Shown here one piece after another: positions 1-5,541 of a stretch of 12,764 nt of DNA. The DNA is from Desulfobacterales bacterium (GTDB taxonomy: Bacteria > Desulfobacterota > Desulfobacteria > Desulfobacterales > Desulfobacteraceae), in the NCBI GenBank assembly GCA_022361535.1, contig JAKSAU010000099.1, forward strand, positions 1 to 12,764, given 5' to 3'. The notes beneath the pieces were generated by a model, which saw only the letters and a program-made list of their open reading frames with translations, did not search any database and had not been told where the DNA came from. Made by a program: the position numbers and the translations under genes. The first letter of the stretch is position 1. Every line of letters starts with the position of its first letter.

Positions 1-205
1 GAACCCTTTTTTTATAAAATGGCTCTGAGATTAAGATCTCGTTAAAAGTAGTGATGCCAAGTTTGTTATACAATTGGGTGACATAAAATTCTGCTTTTGA
101 AAGACGTATAACTTCGTCTTTGTTTAATTCCAGAAAATTGTGACTTTCAGCTTTAACAACAATCTGAAGCTTATGAATGAAAATTTGACTTGAGAAATAG
201 TGTGT
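1..205 (-). pseudogene. Partial, start-less reading frame running off the left edge
   Basis: On the minus strand, 68 codons are open from 205 to the window edge. The composition looks protein-like: alternating hydrophobic and charged residues, with segments such as HKLQIVVKAES and RLSKAEFYVTQLY. It begins right after an in-frame TGA (206-208) and contains no ATG, GTG or TTG, so it cannot be a simple intact gene. An overlapping frame just upstream (reading RVNPDEHTISQVKFSF) would join to it with one frameshift near 160-175, which suggests a decayed gene. I do not recognise the family. The rest of the gene would lie left of the window. A chance open frame in AT-rich DNA cannot be excluded. Confidence 0.3.
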
Positions 206-663
206 TCATCCGGATTCACCCTTTTGAATCATATGGCTCCGCTTGAGAATGATATAAACACCGGTTAAGTATTATTGTTTGCTGAAACAATCCTCTGGAA
301 ATTGTTATCTATTTCTGATATCTGCAAATCCTTTGAAAGTAAAGACTTTTATGGTGGGTATACTGCTAAAGGTACAGTTTCGTGAGCCCTTTGCTCGAAG
401 CAAATTATGATATCAGGACAGTTTAAGGATTTTTCAGGTTTGGTGATGTTGGAACAACAATGATTTACAGGCATAGGCTGTAATCTAAAACAATGAAAGA
501 AATCAAAAGTACACTGGATCTGTAAAACCCCTCAATGGTAGTATTATCCATTCCCGTACCTGATTATAGAAAAGGCAGGAATAGTGGAAATAATGTTGTG
601 CGGAGTTCTTAATAGTGAATTAATTGTCATGCATCATATATGATGACACGACACAAATTAAGT
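206..663. other. Gene-poor AT-rich stretch, probably decayed DNA
   Basis: I see no intact gene here. Short broken frames with coding flavour exist on the minus strand, for example 474 to 349 and, after an in-frame TAA, 348 to 265. On the plus strand a frame starting MKEIKSTLDL at 493 stops at once. There is a 6-bp hairpin at 390-404 (TTTGCT/AGCAAA). Together with the left-edge frame this looks like the remains of one or more genes, or plain intergenic DNA. Confidence 0.3.
620..661. terminator. Nested palindrome downstream of the zinc-knuckle gene
   Basis: A perfect 14-bp palindrome, CATCATATATGATG (632-645), sits inside wider arms, TTAATTGT (620-627) and ACAAATTAA (653-661, one bulged base). 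It starts 3 bases after the stop codon of the minus-strand 65-residue gene. It may be a transcription stop or stability hairpin, although there is no long U-tract. A protein-binding site is the alternative. Confidence 0.35.
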
Positions 664-861
664 TTAAAGATCTACCCATGCTTCGGCTTCGTTTCCGCAG
701 CTGGCGCAAGTACCTGTGCCTTTGACCTTTTGGGGGGCTTTTAATGTTTTCTTTTTTTCTTCAGCTTCTTCTACTTCGACCCACTGGCAGGTGATTTCCA
801 TTTCGGCTTCGTTTCCGCAGTTTTTACAGGTACAAACTTGTTTGTATTTTTTGTCAGCCAT
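664..861 (-). CDS. 65-residue double zinc-knuckle protein
   Basis: A small, very charged protein with two Cys-x-x-Cys-Gly-Asn-Glu-Ala-Glu knuckles, at C12-C15 and C52-C55, plus extra cysteines C10 and C25. The middle is a Glu/Lys-rich linker (about residues 29-47). The pairs could together hold one zinc (zinc-ribbon or rubredoxin-like fold) or act separately. I chose ATG at 861 because AAAGGAG lies 7 bases upstream of it; an in-frame TTG at 867 would sit too close to that site. There is no signal peptide or membrane segment, so it should be cytoplasmic. The function is unknown: nucleic-acid or protein binding is typical of such ribbons, but nothing here decides it. The two knuckles are encoded by an exact 19-bp repeat. 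It is probably monocistronic. Confidence 0.75.
   Translation of the reverse strand: MADKKYKQVCTCKNCGNEAEMEITCQWVEVEEAEEKKKTLKAPQKVKGTGTCASCGNEAEAWVDL
682..820. repeat. Exact 19-bp direct repeat inside the zinc-knuckle gene
   Basis: TTCGGCTTCGTTTCCGCAG occurs at 682-700 and again at 802-820 (plus-strand reading). Each copy encodes the Cys-Gly-Asn-Glu-Ala-Glu part of a zinc knuckle on the minus strand. Identity at synonymous positions points to recent duplication or gene conversion rather than selection on protein alone. Confidence 0.85.
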
Positions 862-925
862 GTCCAATCTCCTTTGAGTAGTTATGCTTCATCCTTATCT
901 CTTACATTACTACTGAAATTTCGAG

Positions 926-939
926 TTTACCAGTGTAAA
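926..939. promoter_or_regulatory. Small palindrome upstream of the zinc-knuckle gene
   Basis: TTTAC-CAGT-GTAAA forms a perfect inverted repeat with 5-bp arms and a 4-bp spacer, about 65 bases upstream of the start at 861. It could be an operator. Arms this short can arise by chance. Confidence 0.25.
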
Positions 940-1033
940 TATTTGAATTGGTAATTGAGTGCCGTTTGTCATTGATGATCGGGTAATTTAGTTCCCTGAT
1001 GCTGGTTGCGGTTTTGGCGGCGAGAAATAAACC

Positions 1034-1123
1034 TCATCCAAGGCAAGGATGATAGCGAGTAATTTACATAATGAAGCCTTAGGTTTTCTAAAATGAATAC
1101 AATCACCAGTTTGATTGTGGTGA
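1034..1123. other. Two short hairpins downstream of the 48-residue gene
   Basis: TCACCA/TGGTGA (1103-1108 and 1118-1123) forms a 6-bp stem directly abutting the TAG stop of the minus-strand small gene. TCATCC/GGATGA (1034-1039 and 1047-1052) forms another. The first is a plausible transcript 3' end, although no strong U-tract follows. Nothing else is seen between 862 and 1123 apart from the palindrome at 926-939. Confidence 0.3.
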
Positions 1124-1270
1124 CTATAATTTTTCAAAATAGAACAGATCTTTAATGGCATCACCGGAAGTGATTTCAACTGGAACCATTTCTAAAAAAA
1201 GAATGCTACCAATTAAAAGGCCAATTAAAACTAAAGGTTTTATGTGATCTGTTTTAATAAGTTTGAGCAT
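1124..1270 (-). CDS. 48-residue single-span membrane peptide
   Basis: This is a short gene reading MLKLIKTDHIKPL, then a hydrophobic span of about residues 12-29 (LVLIGLLIGSILFLEMV), then an acidic/aromatic tail ending in YFEKL. The basic N-terminus followed by one membrane span predicts an inner-membrane peptide with the tail in the periplasm or an uncleaved signal anchor. AGGGG lies about 7 bases before the ATG at 1270, a good ribosome-binding site, and a stem-loop follows the stop directly. I do not recognise the family. It lies 129 bases downstream of the PA2778-like gene on the same strand, so it could be the distal gene of that operon or have its own promoter. There is no double-glycine leader, so I do not call it a bacteriocin. 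A competing 63-residue frame here lacks a start signal. Confidence 0.55.
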   Translation of the reverse strand: MLKLIKTDHIKPLVLIGLLIGSILFLEMVPVEITSGDAIKDLFYFEKL

Positions 1271-1348
1271 GAGTATCCCCTAATTTTCGCGTGACGTTTT
1301 CTTTTCGTACTTTTAGGATATGTTTGAAAAATTAGGATTTGATTAGCG

Positions 1349-1387
1349 TTTTGTTAGGGCTCTGGTATGTATGACGCCCTTACAAAA
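1349..1387. terminator. Long hairpin between the C39 lipoprotein gene and the small membrane gene
   Basis: TTTTGTTAGGGC (1349-1360) and GCCCTTACAAAA (1376-1387) pair over 12 bases with one mismatch around a 15-base loop. It lies 13 bases past the stop of the minus-strand gene ending at 1400. On the minus strand the T-run lies 5' of the stem rather than 3', so it is not a textbook terminator. It could be a processing or attenuation site between the cassette and the 48-residue gene. Confidence 0.4.
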
Positions 1388-1399
1388 AAAGAGGATTAT

Positions 1400-2383
1400 C
1401 TAATAATTGTTCTTTGTTTGGCATTTTTTCACAAGTTCTTGTTTCTCAAGCATCTCTTGGATTTCATGTTCAGTTAGGATGATCTGGTCTTTTAACCGGG
1501 TCTGTTGTTGTTCAGCCAGTTTTTTTGCTTTGAGAATGGTTGTTTTTGCATCTTTGAGATGGCCTTGGCGTGCAAGGGTATGTGCCAGGTTGTTCAGAGC
1601 CCCTAAGTGTTCAGGGGCTATCTTTAATGTCTTTTTAAAACAGGTGGTTGCTTCGGCAAGGTAATTTTGTTTTAGAGCATTGTTACCCGAAGCAAAAAGG
1701 AGCATCGTGTTGTCGGGCCATTTGGAAAGGGCTGCCTCAAAGGCTGGTGCGGCCGCTTTGGGACCGGCAATGTCTTCAAAGGTGGCAAGGCCCTGCAAGT
1801 ATCGTTTTGGATCTGCGTTTTCAGGTAATTCTCCCGGGCGGAGTGCCACCATGCCCCATGCGCCCGGTCTAAGCCAACTCATGAGAAAACTTTGGATGGA
1901 CATGGTGTACCGTTTGGTAGTCCCGGACCGAAGAATCACTGTTTCGTCCGGTTGCAGTCCGATCACCACGGCATAATGGTATGCTGCTATTTTTTCAAGA
2001 CCGTAGTTTTGCAGAACCAGTACCGGCCTTCCTGCCAGAAGTTCGTCAGCCAGGGCATTGAGGTTCGGATCAATGACATAGGGAATTCGTCCAAATGTCC
2101 GGGCAGCGGCCAGAAGTTCCGGTTGAAAACTGCCTTGTCTTTCCGGCACATAAGTGAGGGGAACAAGCGTTTGAGGTGTGACATCAACACCGGAGGATTT
2201 GAGTATCATGGCAAGGGATGCCGGGCCGCACTGGTAGGTTTCCTGGGGGAAGAACGGTGTGTCGTGCAGATCCGGGTAGCCCTTACCATTAAGATTGACT
2301 GGCGGGTAACTGGCTGCACAGCCGAAAAATATCCAGCCAAGCAGCCATACCACCCCGCCATATTTTAAAATACGTAAAGTCAT
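1400..2383 (-). CDS. PA2778-family C39-peptidase-like lipoprotein with TPR repeats
   Basis: A 327-residue protein with a signal peptide ending in a lipobox-like FFGC (Cys22), so probably membrane-anchored outside the cytoplasm. Residues about 40-185 form a C39-type papain-like domain: Gln47, QCGPASLAMIL with Cys52 as candidate nucleophile, and HYAVVIG with His136. The usual Asp/Asn after the His is not obvious, because the position reads LRSGTT. Residues about 205-290 form two to three TPR-like repeats (EAALSKWPDN, KKTLKIAPEHLGALNNLAHTLARQGHLKDA), a protein-docking platform, followed by a charged coiled tail. This matches the PA2778 family known next to PA2779-family genes. The substrate is unknown. 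The ATG at 2383 follows the upstream stop by only 6 bases with a weak ribosome site, suggesting translational coupling in the cassette. Confidence 0.8.
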   Translation of the reverse strand: MTLRILKYGGVVWLLGWIFFGCAASYPPVNLNGKGYPDLHDTPFFPQETYQCGPASLAMILKSSGVDVTPQTLVPLTYVPERQGSFQPELLAAARTFGRIPYVIDPNLNALADELLAGRPVLVLQNYGLEKIAAYHYAVVIGLQPDETVILRSGTTKRYTMSIQSFLMSWLRPGAWGMVALRPGELPENADPKRYLQGLATFEDIAGPKAAAPAFEAALSKWPDNTMLLFASGNNALKQNYLAEATTCFKKTLKIAPEHLGALNNLAHTLARQGHLKDAKTTILKAKKLAEQQQTRLKDQIILTEHEIQEMLEKQELVKKCQTKNNY

Positions 2384-2389
2384 CTACAT

Positions 2390-2770
2390 CTAAAGCCTGC
2401 TGAATACGTTGGTAACACCAACTAATTCCAGAACAATCAGCACGATGAGCAGTATACCGAGAACAGCCAAAAGGTTTGATCCTGCAGGTAGGTCATCCAT
2501 TTTCTGCTGCATTTGTGTCAACTCTTCCTGGCTTAAACCGGCGATTCTGCGGCGGGCATCGTCCGGGTCAACACCTAAAGAGACCAGGCGTTCTTGAACA
2601 TCACTGCGTTCAAGTTGGGATAAAAGTTTGTCCCTGGTAAGGCTTTGTTCTTGTTTAATATAGTCCGTGGTGTTGATCATCGCTGCCCGGGCTGCCGGAA
2701 CAAGGCTTGATGTACAAAAAAACATAGTAGCTAGAAAATAGATGAAAAATCTTCTCATGGTCGTTTGCAT
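2390..2770 (-). CDS. PA2779-family membrane protein
   Basis: A 126-residue protein with an N-terminal signal sequence ending AARAA (about residue 30). A helical, charged middle contains RDKLLSQLERSDVQERLVSLG and VDPDDARRRIAGLSQEEL, followed by DDLPAG and one C-terminal membrane span (about 99-117) ending VGVTNVFSRL. The LGVDPxxAxxRIAxLSxEEL block, the LPAG, and the terminal hydrophobic segment ending in V/T-N/D-VF are the hallmarks I recall for the PA2779 family, which is found next to PA2778-type peptidase-like proteins. It should be an inner-membrane protein with its helical part in the periplasm. No enzymatic motif is seen, so a scaffold or partner role is inference. The ATG at 2770 has TAGGA 8 bases upstream. 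It sits 29 bases after the glycosyltransferase gene and 6 before the lipoprotein gene, so it is almost certainly co-transcribed. Confidence 0.8.
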   Translation of the reverse strand: MQTTMRRFFIYFLATMFFCTSSLVPAARAAMINTTDYIKQEQSLTRDKLLSQLERSDVQERLVSLGVDPDDARRRIAGLSQEELTQMQQKMDDLPAGSNLLAVLGILLIVLIVLELVGVTNVFSRL

Positions 2771-2799
2771 TTTTTTATTCCTATTTAAGTTGGGGGGTA

Positions 2800-4191
2800 T
2801 TATCCAAAGACAGAGTTGGCAGGGTTATGATCAAGCAATTTTTTATTTTGGGGTGAGGTGATGTGTCGTGTGAGCCAACCGGATTTATGTGGTGTGAGCA
2901 TGGCATAGGGCTTTATCCAAACCAATGAAGTGAAAAAGAAAAAGCCGTATACAAAAGCCAGCACGGAAGAAAAACTTCCGAATTTCCATGCGTACAGGAT
3001 AGCGGACAGGCTTGATGCCAAGATAATCCCAAGAGCTGCTTTAACCCCGAAAATCATGGGGTGCCACAAGATCAGACCCCAAGTGATCGCCAAAAATAAT
3101 TGGGTTTTTGTCAGTGACATCCAGTCTGAAATCAGGTTAATCCTGGCACCGAGTTTAGGTCCTTCTCGAAAGGGTTTAAATAGAAAGCGTGTCATGGCGA
3201 TGGTTTCCCGGATGTTGCTTCTTGCCCATCTCAGGTACATCAGGCAAAGCCGGGAGTAAGTGGCCGGGACTTCAGTCAGGACCATGGCATTTTGCTGAAA
3301 CAGCACGTCGTATCCTTCCCGGATGATAAGGTTTGTCATGGCGCGGTCTTCCCCTATATTTGAGGGCCTGCCGCAAAATGTCTGATCAAGCCATTCTTTG
3401 AGGACACCATCGATAGCGGTTTTACGGTATGCAGACAAAGCCCCCGGGGTGCACATTACCGTACGGACCATACTCTGGCTTGCCCGCATAAAATCAAAGC
3501 TGTAAACAAAGACCACATCAACCATTCTGGGAATGATTCCCTGGGTTCTGTTAAGTACCCTGACATTGCCTGCTACAGCTCCGACTAAAGGATTCTCGAT
3601 AAATGGTGCTACCAGGTTTCTTAAGGTGTCGGGTTCTACTGTTGAGTCACTGTCTACCGTGACCAGCACGTCGCTTTTGCTTTGACGAAATCCTTCATAC
3701 AAGGCATGGCGTTTACCTTTATTAACCGGTTGCCGAAGGGTTAAAACAGGTTTATTAAGCTTTCGGCGCGCTTCCCGGATCCATTTCCATGTGTCATCCA
3801 CACTACCGTCATCAATTGCGATCAGCTGAATTTTATCTGGCGGATAGCTGCTGGCGGCAAGGCTTTCAAGTGTTTTGAATACCTGACGGCCTTCATTGTA
3901 AGCCGGGACCACGACTGTGCATGTAGGCAGCTTATCATCTGAACATCCTTTGATGGGCTTATACTTGAATACAAGTACAATCCTCCATATTAACTCAGCA
4001 AGTGCGAGACAGGTGAAAACAGCAAAGATTATGATCAGAGCCTCTTGCCAGCCGGAACTTTTGAGAACTGTTGCCACTGAAGCGCTTTGAACTGCACATT
4101 GATAAGTTGCGGCCAATACGATTGTAATACAGGTCAGGGCCGCTACCCGATTCCTGTTCTTTGAAAAACGAAACAGCAGTGTTTCCATCAT
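2800..4191 (-). CDS. Membrane family 2 glycosyltransferase, hyaluronan/chitin-synthase-like
   Basis: A 463-residue processive-type polysaccharide synthase. Two N-terminal membrane spans (about 17-34 and 50-74) precede the GT2 domain (about 90-330): VVPAYNEG (94-101), DDGSVDDT (127-134), the DxD-like DSDS (180-183), GEDR (280-283), and RWARS (321-325). Three spans follow (about 365-383, 385-402, 407-430), then GWLTR (438-442), which resembles the W-G-T-R element near the C-terminus of hyaluronan synthases. The usual QxxRW reads MYLRW, so the Gln is replaced by Met. It probably polymerises a nucleotide sugar and extrudes the glycan across the inner membrane; the sugar cannot be told. ATG at 4191 follows AAAGGAG by 7 bases. 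It is the first gene of the sigma-54 cassette. Confidence 0.85.
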   Translation of the reverse strand: MMETLLFRFSKNRNRVAALTCITIVLAATYQCAVQSASVATVLKSSGWQEALIIIFAVFTCLALAELIWRIVLVFKYKPIKGCSDDKLPTCTVVVPAYNEGRQVFKTLESLAASSYPPDKIQLIAIDDGSVDDTWKWIREARRKLNKPVLTLRQPVNKGKRHALYEGFRQSKSDVLVTVDSDSTVEPDTLRNLVAPFIENPLVGAVAGNVRVLNRTQGIIPRMVDVVFVYSFDFMRASQSMVRTVMCTPGALSAYRKTAIDGVLKEWLDQTFCGRPSNIGEDRAMTNLIIREGYDVLFQQNAMVLTEVPATYSRLCLMYLRWARSNIRETIAMTRFLFKPFREGPKLGARINLISDWMSLTKTQLFLAITWGLILWHPMIFGVKAALGIILASSLSAILYAWKFGSFSSVLAFVYGFFFFTSLVWIKPYAMLTPHKSGWLTRHITSPQNKKLLDHNPANSVFG

Positions 4192-4212
4192 TTGAATCTC
4201 CTTTTATTCATT

Positions 4213-4228
4213 CCGGGCTTACTCCCGG
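4213..4228 (-). other. Hairpin at the 5' end of the cassette transcript
   Basis: CCGGG and CCCGG (4213-4217 and 4224-4228) pair around a 6-base loop. With transcription starting near 4230, this stem would be the first structure of a leader of about 39 bases. It could protect the mRNA 5' end, or only be a chance GC stem. Confidence 0.4.
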
Positions 4229-4240
4229 CGCCCTTTGCAG

Positions 4241-4256
4241 AGCAAGGGGTGTGCCA
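4241..4256 (-). promoter_or_regulatory. Sigma-54 (RpoN) promoter for the glycosyltransferase cassette
   Basis: Read on the minus strand this is TGGCACACCCCTTGCT. It matches the -24/-12 consensus TGGCAC-N5-TTGC(A/T) at every fixed position and with exact spacing. The predicted start of transcription is near 4230, about 39 bases before the ATG at 4191. A scan of the window for the same pattern found no second correctly spaced copy. Control by RpoN implies an enhancer-binding activator acting from upstream. Confidence 0.85.
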
Positions 4257-4347
4257 TTGAGGTAATGATTTGATTTAAAAAGAAATTATTCTTTTACAAG
4301 AAAAGGAGTGGGTTTGGGCTGTTACAAATATTTCATCTGAAAATACG

Positions 4348-4419
4348 ATTTTTTCCGGTTTTTTAGATTTGTCCTGTTAGGTATCAAAATCGTTTAAGTT
4401 TTTACAGGCCGGAAAAAAT
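4348..4419. promoter_or_regulatory. Perfect 11-bp inverted repeat, candidate enhancer site
   Basis: ATTTTTTCCGG (4348-4358) and CCGGAAAAAAT (4409-4419) are exact reverse complements 50 bases apart. They lie about 90-165 bases upstream of the sigma-54 -24 element, the usual distance for an activator site. A second inverted pair, CGATTTT (4346-4352) and AAAATCG (4386-4392), overlaps it. It lies between divergent genes and could instead serve the plus-strand ferredoxin-hyp group. I see no clean sigma-70 promoter for that group in 4260-4494. Confidence 0.45.
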
Positions 4420-4494
4420 GATTAGCCAGTTTGGGTCACAAAAAGCTTATGGCCATACCTTGTAAAATGGGCAATGAAGCTGTAGATATGGGGT

Positions 4495-5532
4495 ATGGAC
4501 AGATTAAATACATTTATTAAGTTGTTTGATATCCCACCGGCAATCCAACCTTATGTTACCGTGTTTGCAGACGAAGATGAGATAGATCTTATCATTGCCA
4601 TGAATGGCAGTTCTATGGGGGTGGAAGATGTGGCCCAGGCGTTAAACATGAGTATGGATGACGCGTCGGTTTTCCTTGAGCGCTGTTATATGCGTCACGT
4701 GGTTCACCGTGAAGTGGATGGTCAGAAGGTAGGGTATATTTTTGAGCATCAGGACAGCAAGGGCAAGGTTGTTAGATATATCCCCGCCAGGTTTTATGAT
4801 CGACTTGAGGAATTATCCATGTACGGAGACTGGGATCAAATTCCTGAATCCGTAAGAGAGGAGATCGCTGACTGGTGGCTCAAGGATTATGCCGAAAAAG
4901 TGGCACCGGTTGTTGAGAAGATAAAAAAAGACCCTGATGCGTACCAGAAAATCAAGCAAAAGGATTTTCTTTTACTTGAACAGGCCTTGGAGCAAGTTGA
5001 AAAAGCAGAATACCATGCTGTTGTTCACTGTGACTGCAGGGCAAGTACCGAAGGATGCAGCCGGATGTTAGAAGCATGTATCCGCTTGGATGACGGAGCC
5101 AGGTATACTGTCGAAAGGGGCATTGGCAGGCCTGTCACAAAAGAGGAATGCAAACAGATCGTCCTTAGGACTGACCGGGAGGGGTTAATGCATATCGGTA
5201 CCCTTCAGGCTGAAGGTACAGAACTCTTTGGCTTTTGCAATTGCTGTACATGTTGCTGCTTTCCCTTGCGGTCCTCAAAACTTCTGGATTCGGACCGTGT
5301 TTACCCAAGGGTCCACTATGTGGCACAAAAAGCTGAAACAGACTGCAATCATTGTGGTATCTGTATTAAGCGCTGCCAATACGGTGCATTCTCAAAGGAT
5401 GCCTCTCAGCTGGTAAATATAAAGGGAAAAGAGCGAAAGGCCGTGGTTTTGGATGCCTCTCTTTGTTATGGCTGTGGTCTTTGCAGGACAGCATGTCCTA
5501 AAAGTTGTATTGAGATGAAAGCCTTGAGATGA
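4495..5532 (+). CDS. Winged-helix-like, cysteine-cluster 4Fe-4S protein
   Basis: A 345-residue iron-sulfur protein without membrane spans. Residues about 28-85 look like a winged-helix fold (DLIIAMNGSSMGVEDVAQALNMS, then a recognition-like helix and a beta wing). A Cys-rich central domain has C179, C181, C188 and C195, then the unusual CNCCTCCC (248-255). The C-terminus carries two ferredoxin motifs: C284, C287, C290, C294 and C324, C327, C330, C334-Pro, enough for two 4Fe-4S clusters. It may carry electrons to or sense redox for an enzyme matured by the following HypB and HypA. Whether the helix domain binds DNA is open. The ATG at 4495 has no strong ribosome-binding site; an upstream in-frame ATG runs into a stop. 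It ends 9 bases before hypB. Confidence 0.75.
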   Translation: MDRLNTFIKLFDIPPAIQPYVTVFADEDEIDLIIAMNGSSMGVEDVAQALNMSMDDASVFLERCYMRHVVHREVDGQKVGYIFEHQDSKGKVVRYIPARFYDRLEELSMYGDWDQIPESVREEIADWWLKDYAEKVAPVVEKIKKDPDAYQKIKQKDFLLLEQALEQVEKAEYHAVVHCDCRASTEGCSRMLEACIRLDDGARYTVERGIGRPVTKEECKQIVLRTDREGLMHIGTLQAEGTELFGFCNCCTCCCFPLRSSKLLDSDRVYPRVHYVAQKAETDCNHCGICIKRCQYGAFSKDASQLVNIKGKERKAVVLDASLCYGCGLCRTACPKSCIEMKALR

Positions 5533-5541
5533 AATAAACCC

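Noticed and set aside
493..525. Start of a gene reading MKEIKSTLDL on the plus strand
   Set aside because: It resembles the N-terminus of some small proteins but hits a stop after ten codons; at most a remnant.
988..1179. A 63-codon minus-strand open frame
   Set aside because: Its start has no ribosome site and it overlaps the better-supported 48-residue gene in another frame; the composition is not protein-like.
1124..1270. The 48-residue peptide as a C39-processed bacteriocin
   Set aside because: There is no double-glycine leader cleavage site, and the neighbouring C39-like protein is a lipoprotein, not an ABC exporter.
1575..1590. A sigma-54-like GCAA...GTGCCA on the minus strand inside the lipoprotein gene
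   Set aside because: The spacing is one base too long and it lies within a coding region.
4192..4256. Cyclic-di-GMP riboswitch in the glycosyltransferase leader
   Set aside because: A GCAAAGGG-like stretch and a GC hairpin recall the GEMM motif, but the paired helices and tetraloop receptor are missing, and the stretch overlaps the sigma-54 promoter, leaving a leader of only about 39 bases.
4451..4465. TGGCCATACCTTGTA as a sigma-54 promoter for the ferredoxin-hyp group
   Set aside because: The spacing between the GG and TG elements is one base too short and the -12 element lacks GC.
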